From contig NC_052514.1 of NCBI RefSeq assembly GCF_014356525.2, forward strand, positions 1,181,018-1,245,017: a stretch of 64,000 nt of DNA. The letters run 5' to 3'. This document shows positions 34,429 to 44,248 of the stretch, in pieces; position 1 is the first letter of the stretch, and the number at the start of each line of letters is the position of its first letter. Under the pieces are notes generated by a model. That model did not search any database. It was not told where the DNA came from and saw only the letters and a program-made list of their open reading frames with translations. The DNA comes from Nilaparvata lugens (lineage: Eukaryota; Arthropoda; Insecta; Hemiptera; Delphacidae). Both the position numbers and the translations under genes were made by a program.

Positions 34429-34987
34429 CTGGAAAATAAATAATCAAGTTAGTAATTTGAACATGAGAAGTTTTACAAAATCATTGAAGTTGGGGAATAG
34501 TTATTTGTGCAACTAGTGCGCAAAGTGACAGTTTGCTGCACCGAAAGAAACGTTTACGCACGAGCCGTAGGCGAGGGCGGATTGGTTTCTTGAGTGCAGC
34601 AGAGGAACTTTGCGCACGTATTTCACATAAAATTTTTCCTACATTTACCATTGAATATGGTAATGGAACATTCAATATGAGAAGTGGTTGATTATGGGTG
34701 AAATGATGACTGATATCCATCAAATGTTTGTCTGTATAATTTTGTTATTAATAACAACTTTAATTTATTTTAAACTAAACTTGATGATCCAATTGAAAAT
34801 TAATAATCAATAATTTATTCAAATTAGAAATTAAATTATTTGAAAATTTGAATAATTTTAAGTAAATCTTAATTTCTAAATAATTTTTCAACCAATCAAT
34901 TTATGAATGAAAAAATATTTTCAAGGTAGCTGTATGAAAAATATTTTTCACCATTCTTCCTAGTTTTGTGTTCTATACATATGTCTA
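34429..34987. other. Intronic sequence with a GC-rich hairpin
   Basis: 34509-34621 is a foldback: GTGCGCAAAGTGACAGTTTG and its inverse around ACGAGCCGTAGGCGAGGG (34559-34576). The flanks are AT-rich. The 80-codon minus frame over it is a by-product. Confidence 0.65.
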
Positions 34988-35187
34988 TAGTGAGGTCCAC
35001 GTTATAATGGCAGTGGAAAAAGATAGGAGAACAACGTTGCCGATCCTTTGTCTTGTCAATGCCTTCTGTAGACAGTAGCTGATACAGGTTTATTAACTGT
35101 TCATTCTCGTTTAAAATAATCGATTATATTTTATTAGGCAAGAAATTATATTTTTCAATAATTTCAGAATGAATTTTCATTCTCATT
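34988..35187. mobile_element. MITE-A copy 3, one end only
   Basis: It starts TAGTGAGGTCCACGTTATAA and follows the long MITE-A type (CAACGTTGCCGATC, GTAGCTGATACAGG) for about 200 bp, then loses similarity. No right terminus is present. Confidence 0.75.
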
Positions 35188-35535
35188 TCCAACGCAACGT
35201 GATTGGTCGAGCTGTGTGACTCGATTTAGTTCGCTCATATCTCAATAGACGGCAGCAGACGCTGGGTGTATAAGAATGAATGAATCAATGAATGATATAC
35301 CTATTTAGTATAGTACACTACAATATTATTGAATCTGCAGTCTTATATTATACAGACCGATCTATAGATCTGCGGTCTATCTTCTTCTTCTTCTATATAT
35401 ATAAAAGCGAAATGGCACTCACTCACTGACTGACTGACTCACTCACTCACAGAACTAAAAATTTACCGGACCAAAAACGTTCAAATTTGGTAGGTATGTT
35501 CAGTTGGCCCTTTAGAGGCGTAGTAAGAACGGATT
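35188..35535. repeat. Dispersed repeat start (ACTCACTGACTGACTGAC)
   Basis: About 35386-35535 reads TATATATATAAAAGCG, a CACTCACTGACTGACTGACT run, then ACCGGACCAAAAACGTTCAA. I recognise this as a phrase found in many insect dispersed repeats (memory). Positions 35188-35385 show nothing. Confidence 0.45.
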
Positions 35536-35880
35536 AAGAGGAAAAGAAGAGGAAATGAAGAGGAGGGAAAGGGGAGGAAGGAGAAAGAGAAGAAGAAAAA
35601 TTAAAAAAAGAAGAGGAGGAAAAGGAGAGGCTGAAGAAGAAGAAGAAGAAGAACAGAAGGAAAGAAGACGACAAGATAGAAAAATAAGAAGAAATATTGA
35701 ACTTTGAGCTTTCAGAAAACATCAAAACTATAAAGAAGAGAGAGTAGCCTATAAAGAAGAGAGATGAAGAAAAGAAGGAGAAGGAGAAAAACAAGTAGGA
35801 GTAGAAGTGGAAGGAGGAAGAGAAGAAGAAGAAGAAATAGGAATGAGGAGAAGAAAAAGAAGAAGTAGTAGATGTCACCT
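35536..35880. repeat. Purine-rich GAA/GGA tract
   Basis: Nearly all purine on the plus strand. Long Phe/Ser minus frames here are translated low-complexity DNA. The tract is part of the duplicated segment. Confidence 0.85.
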
Positions 35881-36190
35881 ACCATACTCCTCCATGCATT
35901 GATCGCCACCTAGTAATAGTAATGCTGGTAAGCGGGCACCGGATGAGGGTGGGGGTAGACCTCCTCATGGTGGTGTCCTGGCTCATAGTGGTGTCCCGAG
36001 TGGTGCACGTGGTGAGGGGCCGGGTGGTGCGAGGGGCCGATCTTCTTCACCACTGCGTTGAAACCGTTGTGGTCATCCGCGGTGTACTCCACCACACGGA
36101 TCGAACCGTCGGGCTCTACCAGACTGTAGCCTCCACGAACCTAATAACAGAACATCATTCAAGTTTCACTCATTCATCAAATAATTCAAT
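35650..36190. repeat. Segmental duplicate 1 (purine tract plus cuticle exon)
   Basis: It matches 37452-37965 in direct orientation, from AGAAGACGACAAGATAG through the exon to CATCAAATAATTCAATTA. The unit is about 0.5 kb, offset about 1.77 kb. This copy keeps the exon intact. Confidence 0.9.
35910..36140 (-). CDS. RR-2 cuticular protein, terminal exon
   Basis: An acceptor (TCTGTTATTAG) at 36141 is followed by 76 codons and TAG, in phase 0. It starts [20 protein letters not shown] and [13 protein letters not shown], the second half of the chitin-binding Rebers-Riddiford RR-2 domain (GGYS..EPDGS.R.V.YTAD..NGFNA.V). Then comes a His/Pro/Tyr-rich tail ([15 protein letters not shown], ending YQHYYY), common in RR-2 proteins of stiff cuticle, where His can be cross-linked. 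The first half of the domain is on 40370-40459, also phase 0, so the two join cleanly across a 4.2-kb intron. RR-2 proteins are secreted and bind chitin fibres in exocuticle. Exons with the signal peptide are not found to the right. Confidence 0.93.
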   Translation of the reverse strand, partial: VRGGYSLVEPDGSIRVVEYTADDHNGFNAVVKKIGPSHHPAPHHVHHSGHHYEPGHHHEEVYPHPHPVPAYQHYYY

Positions 36191-36848
36191 TATGTTCGTC
36201 AATGTCGAGACATTTCAAGCAGAAAACATGAAATTTTCGACATGCTGGAAACTTTTTTGTTTCAAAAGATAAATGGGTGATGAAAGCGAAAAAGTTTCTC
36301 AGAAATAATTGAAATTACTTTTCCAATTGTCAAAAGTAGTCAGAAGATCGTATTTTGGTCTCCAAGGAATTTTAAAGTTCGGAGAACGGCTGCATGATAT
36401 GCATTGTGTACCCAATTGCATGCTAAAAGCTGGACATTTACGAAATATTTGACAGCATTATTTCAAACGTAAACAGTTGATTGTCTCTAGAAAGGCTGTA
36501 ATGAAACACTGCTTGGATTATTCGAGGCGAGGTTGTCATTTTCACTATTTTATAATCATGTGGCTTGCAGTTGCTGAATTTTTCAATCGTTCTGTATATC
36601 GTTTTTGTTGATCCCAGCTATTGATAGCCTATGGTGGCAGACCATTCAGCCGCTATCCTTGACTTTGAAACTCCTGAGAGGCCAAAATACGTTGTTCCGA
36701 GTACGTTTGACAATTTGAAAAATAATTTCAATTATTTCTGAGAAAATTCTCGCTTTCACCACCTACGTATCTCTTGAAACAAAAAAGTTTTTATCATGTC
36801 AAAAATTTCATGTTTTCTGCTCGAAATGTCTCAACATTGACGAACATA
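36191..36848. repeat. 658-bp foldback in the cuticle-gene intron, about 200-bp arms
   Basis: The left arm starts TATGTTCGTCAATGTCGAGA and the right arm ends with its inverse (GACATTGACGAACATA). GAAACTTTTTTGTTTC-type and GAAATTACTTTTCCAATTGT segments also pair. The loop is about 240 bp. The duplicate segment at 37965 lacks it, so it was inserted after, or lost before, the duplication. Confidence 0.88.
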
Positions 36849-37451
36849 AACATTAATTAAAAAATAACTATGGGTCGGATAAAACTTATCTAGACACCAA
36901 TAGAAAGGAGACATTTTCCCCGTTAATTTGATATAAGTTTATTACGCATTACGACGCTCCATGATTCTGAGAGGAGTGATATTCAAAGGAAAAACAAATT
37001 TTCGAGATGTTTCCAATAATTCTATCATGAATGTTAAATTTCCTTTTGATCCTTCAACCCTGAAACTTTTTTAGCACTACTAAATAGTAGTAATAGTTTT
37101 TTAGGATATCGGGGAAGATATTATTATACATCCAATTCTGACGTTGAATTGGAAATTTGAGAAAGTTGCAATTTTACACGATTTGGCAACCCTGTAATTT
37201 CTTCGGATGGAGGGCCGAGTCTCAACTTGTTTTACACTAACTATAGGATTGATGAAGATGGCAAAGAGAAGGAGGAAAGAGGGGTGGAAGAAGAATAATA
37301 ATGAGAAGAAGAAAAGAGAAGAGAGAAGAAAAGAATAGGAATATATTAATAATGAAGAATAATTATAAGTGAAAAAGAGATTAAGATTGATGAAAATGGC
37401 AAAGAGAAGGAGGAAAGAGGGGTGGAAGAAGAATAAGTAGGAGAAGAAGAA
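36849..37451. other. Intron sequence with a second purine tract
   Basis: 36849-37254 shows nothing. 37255-37451 is GAA/GGA-rich with an internal direct repeat (GGCAAAGAGAAGGAGGAAAG at 37260 and 37400). Confidence 0.6.
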
Positions 37452-37965
37452 GAAGAGGAAAGAAGACGACAAGATAGAAAAAGAAGAAGAAATATTGAAC
37501 TTTGAGCTTCCAGAAAAACATCAAAACAATAAAGAAGAGAAGTAACCTATATAGAAAAGAGAGAAAGAAAGAAGGAGAAGGAGTAGAAGTGGTAGGAGGA
37601 AAGAAGAAGAAGAAGAAATAGAATGAGGAGAAAAAAAGAAGAAGTAGTAGATGTCCCTACCATACTCCTCCATGCATTGATCACCACCTAGTAGTAGTAA
37701 TGCTGGTAAGCGGGCACCGGATGAGGGTGGGGGTAGACCTCCTCATGGTGGTGTCCTGGCTCATAGTGTGTCCCGAGTGGTGCACGGTGAGGGGCAGGTG
37801 GTGCGAGGGGCCGATCTTCTTCACCACTGCGTTGAAACCGTTGTGGTCATCCGCGGTGTACTCCACCACACGGATCGAACCGTCGGGCTCTACCAGACTG
37901 TAGCCTCCACGAACCTAATAACAGAACATCATTCAAGTTTCACTCATTCATCAAATAATTCAATT
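37452..37965. repeat. Segmental duplicate 2 (with the broken cuticle exon)
   Basis: This is the direct duplicate of 35650-36190. It differs by scattered base changes and small deletions. Confidence 0.9.
37688..37914 (-). pseudogene. Decayed duplicate of the RR-2 terminal exon
   Basis: The acceptor and the RR-2 half ([10 protein letters not shown]...[14 protein letters not shown]) are intact. The exon is 227 bp against 231. Three deletions (1, 2 and 1 bases) within about 45 bp break the frame after SHH, restore it briefly (VHHSGH) and break it again, so the His-rich tail is lost and the original stop is out of frame. Because it lies nearer to exon 40370-40459, it would be met first by splicing and could give an altered C-terminus. 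Clustered indels in GC-rich dinucleotide DNA may also be assembly or sequencing error. Confidence 0.85.
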
Positions 37966-38061
37966 ACATTCCTCATTACTTTATTTACTAGCAAAACGTT
38001 TGCTAGTGAAATGGTAGCTAGTGTTATTCAATAAACGTTTTTCTATTTTATTCTATTCTAA

Positions 38062-38254
38062 AGGTGCGTACAGACTTTCGCTCTGCTCCGCAACCGAACG
38101 TCACTCGAGCAGATCGATTGATGATCGACCGGGGAGCAAGAGTGGAACGCGAGAAGAGCTAACATCTACCGTGACGTTCATGATCGGTGCGACTGCAGAG
38201 CGGGGGCGGAGCGACTGCGGAGCGTGTTGGAGGCGTGTATATTTGTACGCAGCT
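38062..38254 (+). mobile_element. MITE-D copy 2
   Basis: It starts AGGTGCGTACAGACTTTCGC and ends TGTACGCAGCT, with TAA on both sides (38059-38061, 38255-38257). It is shorter than the other two copies. Confidence 0.88.
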
Positions 38255-38317
38255 TAACAGTTGCGCAAATTAGTCATACATCAATTTTTTTATTTCATCT
38301 ATATTTTTATCCATTCA

Positions 38318-38490
38318 CTAGTGGTTCTGTGAACAGTAGACCTCACGCAGTATTCTCATCCACAAGTACCTGATTGAAACTCTATACCTTATGGAAATAC
38401 AGCAATAGACTGGCTTCTCCACACATCTGTGTAATCACTTGTCAGCTGATTTATGATGAATAATTCTATAGTCTGATTTTTACTCTAATA
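38318..38490 (-). mobile_element. Element C, 3' end fragment
   Basis: The minus strand ends GGTCTACTGTTCACAGAACC plus ACTAG at 38318. It extends to the TTAGAGTAAAAATCAGACTA landmark at about 38490, where similarity stops. Confidence 0.8.
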
Positions 38491-39072
38491 GTGCCGTCTG
38501 GAGCGCTCTCGTAGTAAAAAACAGAAAAACTCCCTAGGGAGTAAAAGTGACTCCATTTAAATAACATGGGGAGCATCTCTATTTTGAAACTTACATTGTA
38601 ATAGGTTAGAAGGTCTAAGCTCAGATGAGAAAGCATAATAGAGGTGTCTGTCATTGAGTCAATTGAATTCAATACCACAACCAGAAATTTGATCAACTCA
38701 TGAAATATATGTTTGTATGATAATTATTATATTCTTAATATTAGTAGACAATAAAAATTTATACAATTTTAAAAATATTTTATTCTATTCAAAATACCAG
38801 CCAACAATATTTTGATCTGCAATTCAAATCTGAGCCGCATGATCTGGAGTCAGCCATTTTTGGTAGCTGCTCAGCTGATATAATGTTACAACTTTTGCCG
38901 ATAGATAGCGCAATCGGAAGTGCAATCAGACACCGGTTTTTTAGGTTTTAGATTTAGGTTATGTTGTTAGGAATCATTGTCACCAATACGTAAGTTATTA
39001 GAATGATTTTATTTGCAGTTTCTATAAAAAAATGTAGATGGAGGAAAATGGAAAATGTTGTGTACATCACGA
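38491..39072. other. Intron sequence, little structure
   Basis: Short palindromes ACTCCCTAGGGAGT (38531) and GGAGCGCTCTC (38500) occur. Otherwise AT-rich. Confidence 0.5.
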
Positions 39073-39339
39073 GAGGTTTACTGTTCACAGAATCACTAGT
39101 GAATGAATAAATACAGTATATTATATGAAATAAATAGTTATTTGTATATCTAGAGTGAAAAGTACGACTTTTTCTCCCTCAGGAAAATACTGCCCTCGGC
39201 TTCGCCTCGGGCTTCAAACTTTTTCCCACAGGGAGAAAAGGTCGTACTTTTCACTCTAGATATACAAATAACTATTTATTTCATATAATATACTGTATTT
39301 ATTCATTCACTAGTGGTTCTGTGAACAGTAGACCTCACG
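39073..39339. repeat. 267-bp near-perfect palindrome with element-C ends in both arms
   Basis: The arms run from CACGAGAGGTTTACTGTTCA through CACTAGTGAATGAATAAATA and TCTAGAGTGAAAAGTACGAC to the centre CCTCGGCTTCGCCTCGGGC (39194-39212), then back to CTGTGAACAGTAGACCTCAC. Each outer part is a C 3' end, facing each other. Confidence 0.9.
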
Positions 39340-39955
39340 TGAATCACTCTGAAACAAAGAGTTTCTCAGATTTGGCTGAAATTTTGTCATATCTCCTGAA
39401 CGGTATGGAATTTTGCAAAAATGATTCCAGATTGGTGTTTCTGGCATCAAAGACCATAAGATCACGAAGTTTGATCGATTCTTATTTCTCACAAAAAATT
39501 GAAAGTTATCATGGACTAACCATCGTGAAACACACTGAAACAAAAATGTATTTGAGATTTGGCTGAATTTTGCTCATATCTCCCGAACGGTAAGGATTGA
39601 AACTATAGACCTTATACAAATACAGAAATATACTGGCTTCTCCACACATCTGTGTAATCACTTGCAACTGATTTATGATGAATAATTCTATAGTCTGATT
39701 TTTACTCTAATTTTGGCGTATGAAGGAGGCTCCTTTTTCCTTTTATATTATCCTTGAAATGTAAAATTTCCAAAACCTTGTATATATGGCGACGCGCAAT
39801 TAAAAAAAGGAACATACCTGTCAAATTTCATGAAAATCTATTACCGCGTTTCGCCGTAAATGCGCAACATATAAACATATAAACATTTAAACATTTAAAC
39901 ATTGAGATAAATGCCAAACCATCGACTTGAATCTTAGACCTCACTTCGCTCGGTC
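39310..39955 (-). mobile_element. Element C, nearly full copy
   Basis: The minus strand starts GACCGAGCGAAGTGAGGTC (39937-39955), has a few octamer units (39875-39905), TTGCGCATTTACGGCGAAAC, AATTGCGCGTCG, GGAGCCTCCTTCATACG, and ends CTAG at 39310. About 240 bp near 39345-39590 is a second, unrelated piece. Confidence 0.8.
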
Positions 39956-39989
39956 AAAAATATTACTAACAACTGTAATAATCAATTAC

Positions 39990-40255
39990 AATCAAAAACT
40001 ATTTGATTGGGCTTCTATCAATTATGTAAGCTATGTGTAACGAATTGAATAAGAGTTTGATCTGATTTATCAAATCTATAATTAATTGATAATAAGTATG
40101 AAAATAGGCCTATAACCATCTTTGGTAAATTGAGATTGTTTATGCAAAATTTCAAGTTGATCAGTTTAGTTCCGTTCAGACATATGCCGTCTAAATAATG
40201 AATCAGTTTAGACATGATGATGCGTCAAACATGTATTTTGTATTCCGTACATGTT
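39990..40255. repeat. Dispersed repeat F, partial
   Basis: It shares AAATAGGCCTATAACCATCT, GCAAAATTTCAAGTTGATCA and GATGATGCGTCA with 53940-54200. Confidence 0.6.
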
Positions 40256-40369
40256 CAAGACGATTTCTCCCTTCATTTACTGGATAGTATAAATTACATT
40301 CATTCATGTTATTCGTTTGTAAAAGTAATTGTAACTTTGGATTTGTTGAATGAATTAGTGTAGTTATAC

Positions 40370-40459
40370 CTTATCTCCGTCGCGTTCCTCGTATTGCTGC
40401 TTGATATCTCCCGTATGCGGGTCGTTCACACCGTAGCTGAAAGCGTATTTCGGGTACGA
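40370..40459 (-). CDS. RR-2 cuticular protein, internal exon (first half of chitin-binding domain)
   Basis: The acceptor CTCTGTTGCAG (40460) and donor GATAAG/GTATAA (40370/40369) frame exactly 30 codons in phase 0: [20 protein letters not shown] then [10 protein letters not shown]. This is the canonical RR-2 opening ([17 protein letters not shown]...E.RDGD.V). It is too short for ORF searches. It splices in frame to 35910-36140 (or to the broken 37688-37914). Upstream exons with the signal peptide should lie to the right on the minus strand; I could not find them. Confidence 0.93.
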
Positions 40460-40616
40460 CTGCAACAGAGACAAAAATATGAAAATCTATAAAAAATAAA
40501 CATTATAAATAAAGACATTTCTATGTCTATGAAATATGACATCTATTAGCTATCACGGATTAGATAATATAGGCATAATTATTGTAATAGTAATAGATGA
40601 GAACTTGAAAATGAAA

Positions 40617-40766
40617 GGCCCAGTTGAACAAAAGCCTTATGAATATATCTATTTAGATTTCTTGCAACGAGAACCAATTAGAGAAGGCTTTGTGAAGGCT
40701 TCTGTGATTGGCTCCCGTGACATTTGATCACGGTTGGAATTAAACAGAATTCTGTGCAACTGGACC
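40617..40766. mobile_element. MITE with CCAGTTGCACA-type ends, copy 1
   Basis: It starts GGCCCAGTTGAACAAAAGCC and ends TGTGCAACTGGACC, with GGCTCCCGTGACATTTGATC inside. It is related to 61001-61148. Confidence 0.65.
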
Positions 40767-41416
40767 AACGTAACTTTTCCCACATTTTATCTTCTATTCT
40801 TCACATCATGTTCCAGCTTTACAGTAATTTTCTAGTGAGAAATCAACCCAAAGATGAATTATTCAATTTCCAAATATTCCACGAAATTTATTGTAATTGA
40901 AAAACCACTGTTTTATTTTTGTCACATTCACATTCATGTAACACTAGCTTACCCGCCGAACTTCGTACCGAGAAAAAGTCAATGTATCTCATGTCACACT
41001 TTATTTGGTGAATCATGAAATTTATCTGACAATATCTGAAATTTATCCCAATATTTTCATTTACATCTCAATACGGACTTCCTATGTGCATAAAACTACC
41101 GTTTTAACACCAGTAAACAATTTTATCACTGAGTGACGTGTTTATTACAGCTGGTAAGTTTAGATGCTAAATCATATTATCACAACATGATCTTGAATCA
41201 CGAACATATTCCCGTTCTACGTTAGCCGCTCGGCCGACAATTTTGAAAACATAGGTCTGTAAAATGGATTAATAAATAATTATCATTAGCCACACTATTA
41301 AAATTTCTGGTCAGAAACTGTCCCCAATATTCACACAACAGATTATTTTGATAGAGTCTATTAAAATTTCTAGATAATATTTCTCGCGAGATACAATAAG
41401 ATGTTTGAATGATTAC
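40767..41416. other. AT-rich spacer
   Basis: A short dispersed-repeat edge GCCGAACTTCGTACCGAG lies at 40955-40972. Nothing else recognised. Confidence 0.45.
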
Positions 41417-42244
41417 AAAATCTGGTGTGGCGCACTCACACAACTTTCCTTGCCGTTATGAAAATTGATCACCTGACGCTAGTGTTCCCGCGCATCGCAG
41501 GTCTACTATTCTAAGATTTGAGCCAGCTGGTGACAGGACAATAACGCTGTAGACACACGAGGTCTGCTATCTCTTCATAGTGAATGATTTAATAGAATCA
41601 ACAGTTGCCAATAGTTTGCAATTGACTAATCTTATTTTCTCGAATTTCGAGCTTATTTTCAATTTTAAGTGAAAATGTTACAAGACATTAGTTGTAGAGA
41701 TTTTCATGCTCAATCTTTTCCACTTTTTTGTTTAAATTCTAACTGAAGCCTGATAATTGAGAATCTAAAATTAAACTTTGCATAGATGGCGCGGAGCTCC
41801 TGGAATTTTCTCAGATATGAGACTTATGGCAGTTGATAGAGCTTATCGATGACTATTTTAGGTATGAATTTGATCAAAATAGTTGGAGCCGTTTTTGAGA
41901 AAATCGCGAAAAACCCTGTTTTTGACAGTATTTTCGCCATTTTAGCCGCCATCTTTAATTGATTTTGATCGAAATTGTTCGTGTCGGATCCTTACAGGGG
42001 AAGGACCTTAAGTTCCAAATTTCAAGTCATTCCGTTGAATGGGAGATGAGATATCGTGTACACAGACGCGCATACACTCATACACACACATACACTATAC
42101 ACACACATACAGACCAATACCCAAAAAACACTTTTTTGGACTCAGAGGACCTTGAAACGTATAGAAATTTAGAAATTGGGGTACCTTAATTTTAATCGGA
42201 AAGCAATACTTTACCTATGGTAATAGGGCAAGGAAAGTAAAAAT
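41417..42244 (+). mobile_element. Element B copy 2, short CA tract
   Basis: It starts TCTGGTGTGGCGCACTCAC and ends GGCAAGGAAAGTAAAAA. The CA tract is reduced to a few imperfect units (about 42070-42111). Confidence 0.9.
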
Positions 42245-42339
42245 AATGCATCTTGTGAAATAAACAGATTGGCTCAGATTTATCTATTCATACGTATTTG
42301 ATCATTTTTAACAAGAATGAACAATTGATATTTTTTCAG

Positions 42340-42430
42340 CTGTATTCTGCAGAAGGTGGTGTCAAGGGAGAGAATCGGCAACGCTGTTCTCCTATCTTCC
42401 TCTACTACCATTACAACGGGGACCTCACTA
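42340..42430. mobile_element. MITE-A copy 4, right end only
   Basis: ATCGGCAACGCTGTTCTCCT leads to CATTACAACGGGGACCTCAC; there is no left terminus. Confidence 0.65.
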
Positions 42431-42699
42431 AATTAGAGGAACTGTCATTGTCCTTCTAACATGATAAAAGACACTCTCAAGATCACCACTAATAGCTGCT
42501 GTGACATCTAGTATAAAAAATCCGAATTGACACGCGAGAGACAATCTAGTCAGCATTGGTACTATGGGAAGCACTGACGATATTTATTAGAAATGCTGGC
42601 AGATCAAAATGTATCCAAAATCCGACTTTGTCATGCGTGAGACAGTAAACAATGGACCGGCTTCAAGACCCAATGAGCAGCAAGTGGTTGTCAAATGTT
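42431..42699. other. Spacer
   Basis: Nothing recognised. Confidence 0.4.
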
Positions 42700-42935
42700 T
42701 TACTTTCTCTCTCTTTCTCTTTCTCTCACTCACTCACTCACTCTCTCTCTATCTCTCACTATCTCTCTCACACAATTGTAAAATAAAATCTATCTAAATC
42801 TATCTATCTCATTTTATCTCTCTCTCTCTCTCTTGGGAACTTGAAGACTAAAGTCTATCTTTCCATCTCTCCCACTCTATCTCTCACACTCTTTCTCCCA
42901 CTCACTCCCTCTCTGTCACTCCCTCTGCAGCACAT
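42700..42935. repeat. CT-rich compound simple repeat
   Basis: CTCT, CACT, TCTA and TATC runs alternate over about 235 bp. Confidence 0.9.
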
Positions 42936-43337
42936 TTCAAGGAGCTTCAAAGTGAACGGTTTTCCCAATCGGCACCACGGCTCGTTTAAGCCACGCCAGA
43001 TAACATTTCATAATTAATGCGCATGCGCTTGACTGACTATTATCAATAATTTATTGATAAATTAAAATTTATCGGAAACAATATTAGGTGGCGTTTCACG
43101 CTACGATGAATTTTCGAGTGTATTGTGGAATAGCGGCGGACCCGGTATTGTGGAATATGGTGGCAATTGGAGTGAGTTATTTCTCACGAGTTGAAATGCA
43201 GTATTTTATTTGAAATATATATTGTTTTCGAATCAATACTATATAAGAGCCGTGAAGTTTAGGTTCATAAAGCATGTAACAAGTCTTGAAATGGAATAAT
43301 AGTTGGTATTCTTGTAATGGAAAGAGTGTTGAACTGT
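42936..43337. other. CG-containing patch with NRF-1-like palindrome
   Basis: It is richer in CpG than its surroundings (GGTGGCGTTTCACGCTACG, GGAATAGCGGCGGACCC). A TGCGCATGCGCT palindrome is at 43018-43029. No start codon with splice sites could be tied to it. Confidence 0.4.
43019..43028. promoter_or_regulatory. GCGCATGCGC, NRF-1/Ewg-type site
   Basis: It exactly matches the palindromic core bound by NRF-1 and its insect ortholog Ewg, usually near transcription starts (family knowledge). Use here is unproven. Confidence 0.35.
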
Positions 43338-43740
43338 CTTTTTACTTTCCTTGCCCTATTACCATAGGTAAGGAAAGTATTGCTTTCCGAAAAAAATTAA
43401 GGTACGGCAATTCCTTAATTTCTATACGTTTCAAGGTCCCCTGAGTCCAAAAACATGATTTTTGGGTGTTGGTCTGTGTGTGTAGGTGTGTGTATGTCTG
43501 TGAACACGATAACTCCATTCCTAATTAACCGATTGACTTGAAATTTTAAACTTAAGGTCCTTATACCATGAGGATCCGACAATAAGAAATTCAATAAAAT
43601 TCAATTCAAAATGGCGGATAATGGCTAAAAAACCATGTTTTTCACGGTTTTCTCGAAAACGGCTCTAACGATTTTCACGAAATTTGGAACATAGTAGGTT
43701 TATGATATAAAGATTCGATTGCACTAGGTCTCATTCTTTG
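43338..43740 (-). mobile_element. Element B relative, diverged subfamily
   Basis: TACTTTCCTTGCCCTATTAC, GGTCCCCTGAGTCC and a short GT/TATG tract match B inverted. The far half (AATTTGGAACATAGTAGGTT) does not match the other copies. Confidence 0.75.
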
Positions 43741-43871
43741 GAAAAACTCGCTGAACGACATTAAAAGGATAATCCATCCTTGGAAAACAGATGATAATTT
43801 CGTCGTCTCTCGATAACAGAAGATGCGTGTGCCTGTGTGGGAGAGAGACAGAATTATTTCCAGCTGTGTAA

Positions 43872-44248
43872 AGCTGCGCTTACACCAAAGTTATTAACAA
43901 AATGTTAATAACTTAATCCTTATAGATTCTATTTGATTAAAAAAAATAAAAATAAATTCGTATGGCTTTTGTTGGTGGGGAGTTCCCTTTCGGGAATGTT
44001 CCACCGCCTGAATATATAATTTAAGCCGTCAATGGGCCTTACGACTGTCATACTTCAGCCGGGACCGACAGTTTAACGTGCCCATCCGATAACACGGATT
44101 CTATTAGATTGAACATAGCTTATCATATACACATGATGATCATATGTGTTGTGATTCATTTCATGTGATTCAGTTCCATTCAATCTAATAGAATCTATAA
44201 GTATTAAGTTATTAACATTTTGTTAATAACTTTGGTGAAAACGCGGCT
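43872..44248. mobile_element. Palindromic MITE-H copy 3, interrupted
   Basis: It starts AGCTGCGCTTACACC and ends AAAACGCGGCT, with TAA on both sides (43869-43871, 44249-44251). Removal of the insert at 43939-44096 leaves the usual palindrome. Confidence 0.88.
43939..44096 (-). mobile_element. 158-bp retroposed insert (SINE or LINE 3' end)
   Basis: On the minus strand it starts CCGTGTTATCGGATGGGCAC, contains GTCGGTCCCGGCTG, and ends in an A/T-rich tail (TTTATTTTTATTTTTTT). GATTCTATT(T/A)GATT flanks both ends (43925-43938, 44097-44110), a 14-bp target duplication typical of LINE-mediated insertion. Confidence 0.85.

Noticed and set aside
35534..35909. Ser/Phe/Leu-rich 114- and 65-codon minus-strand frames
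   Set aside because: Antisense of the purine-rich tract; no signal peptide logic or conservation.
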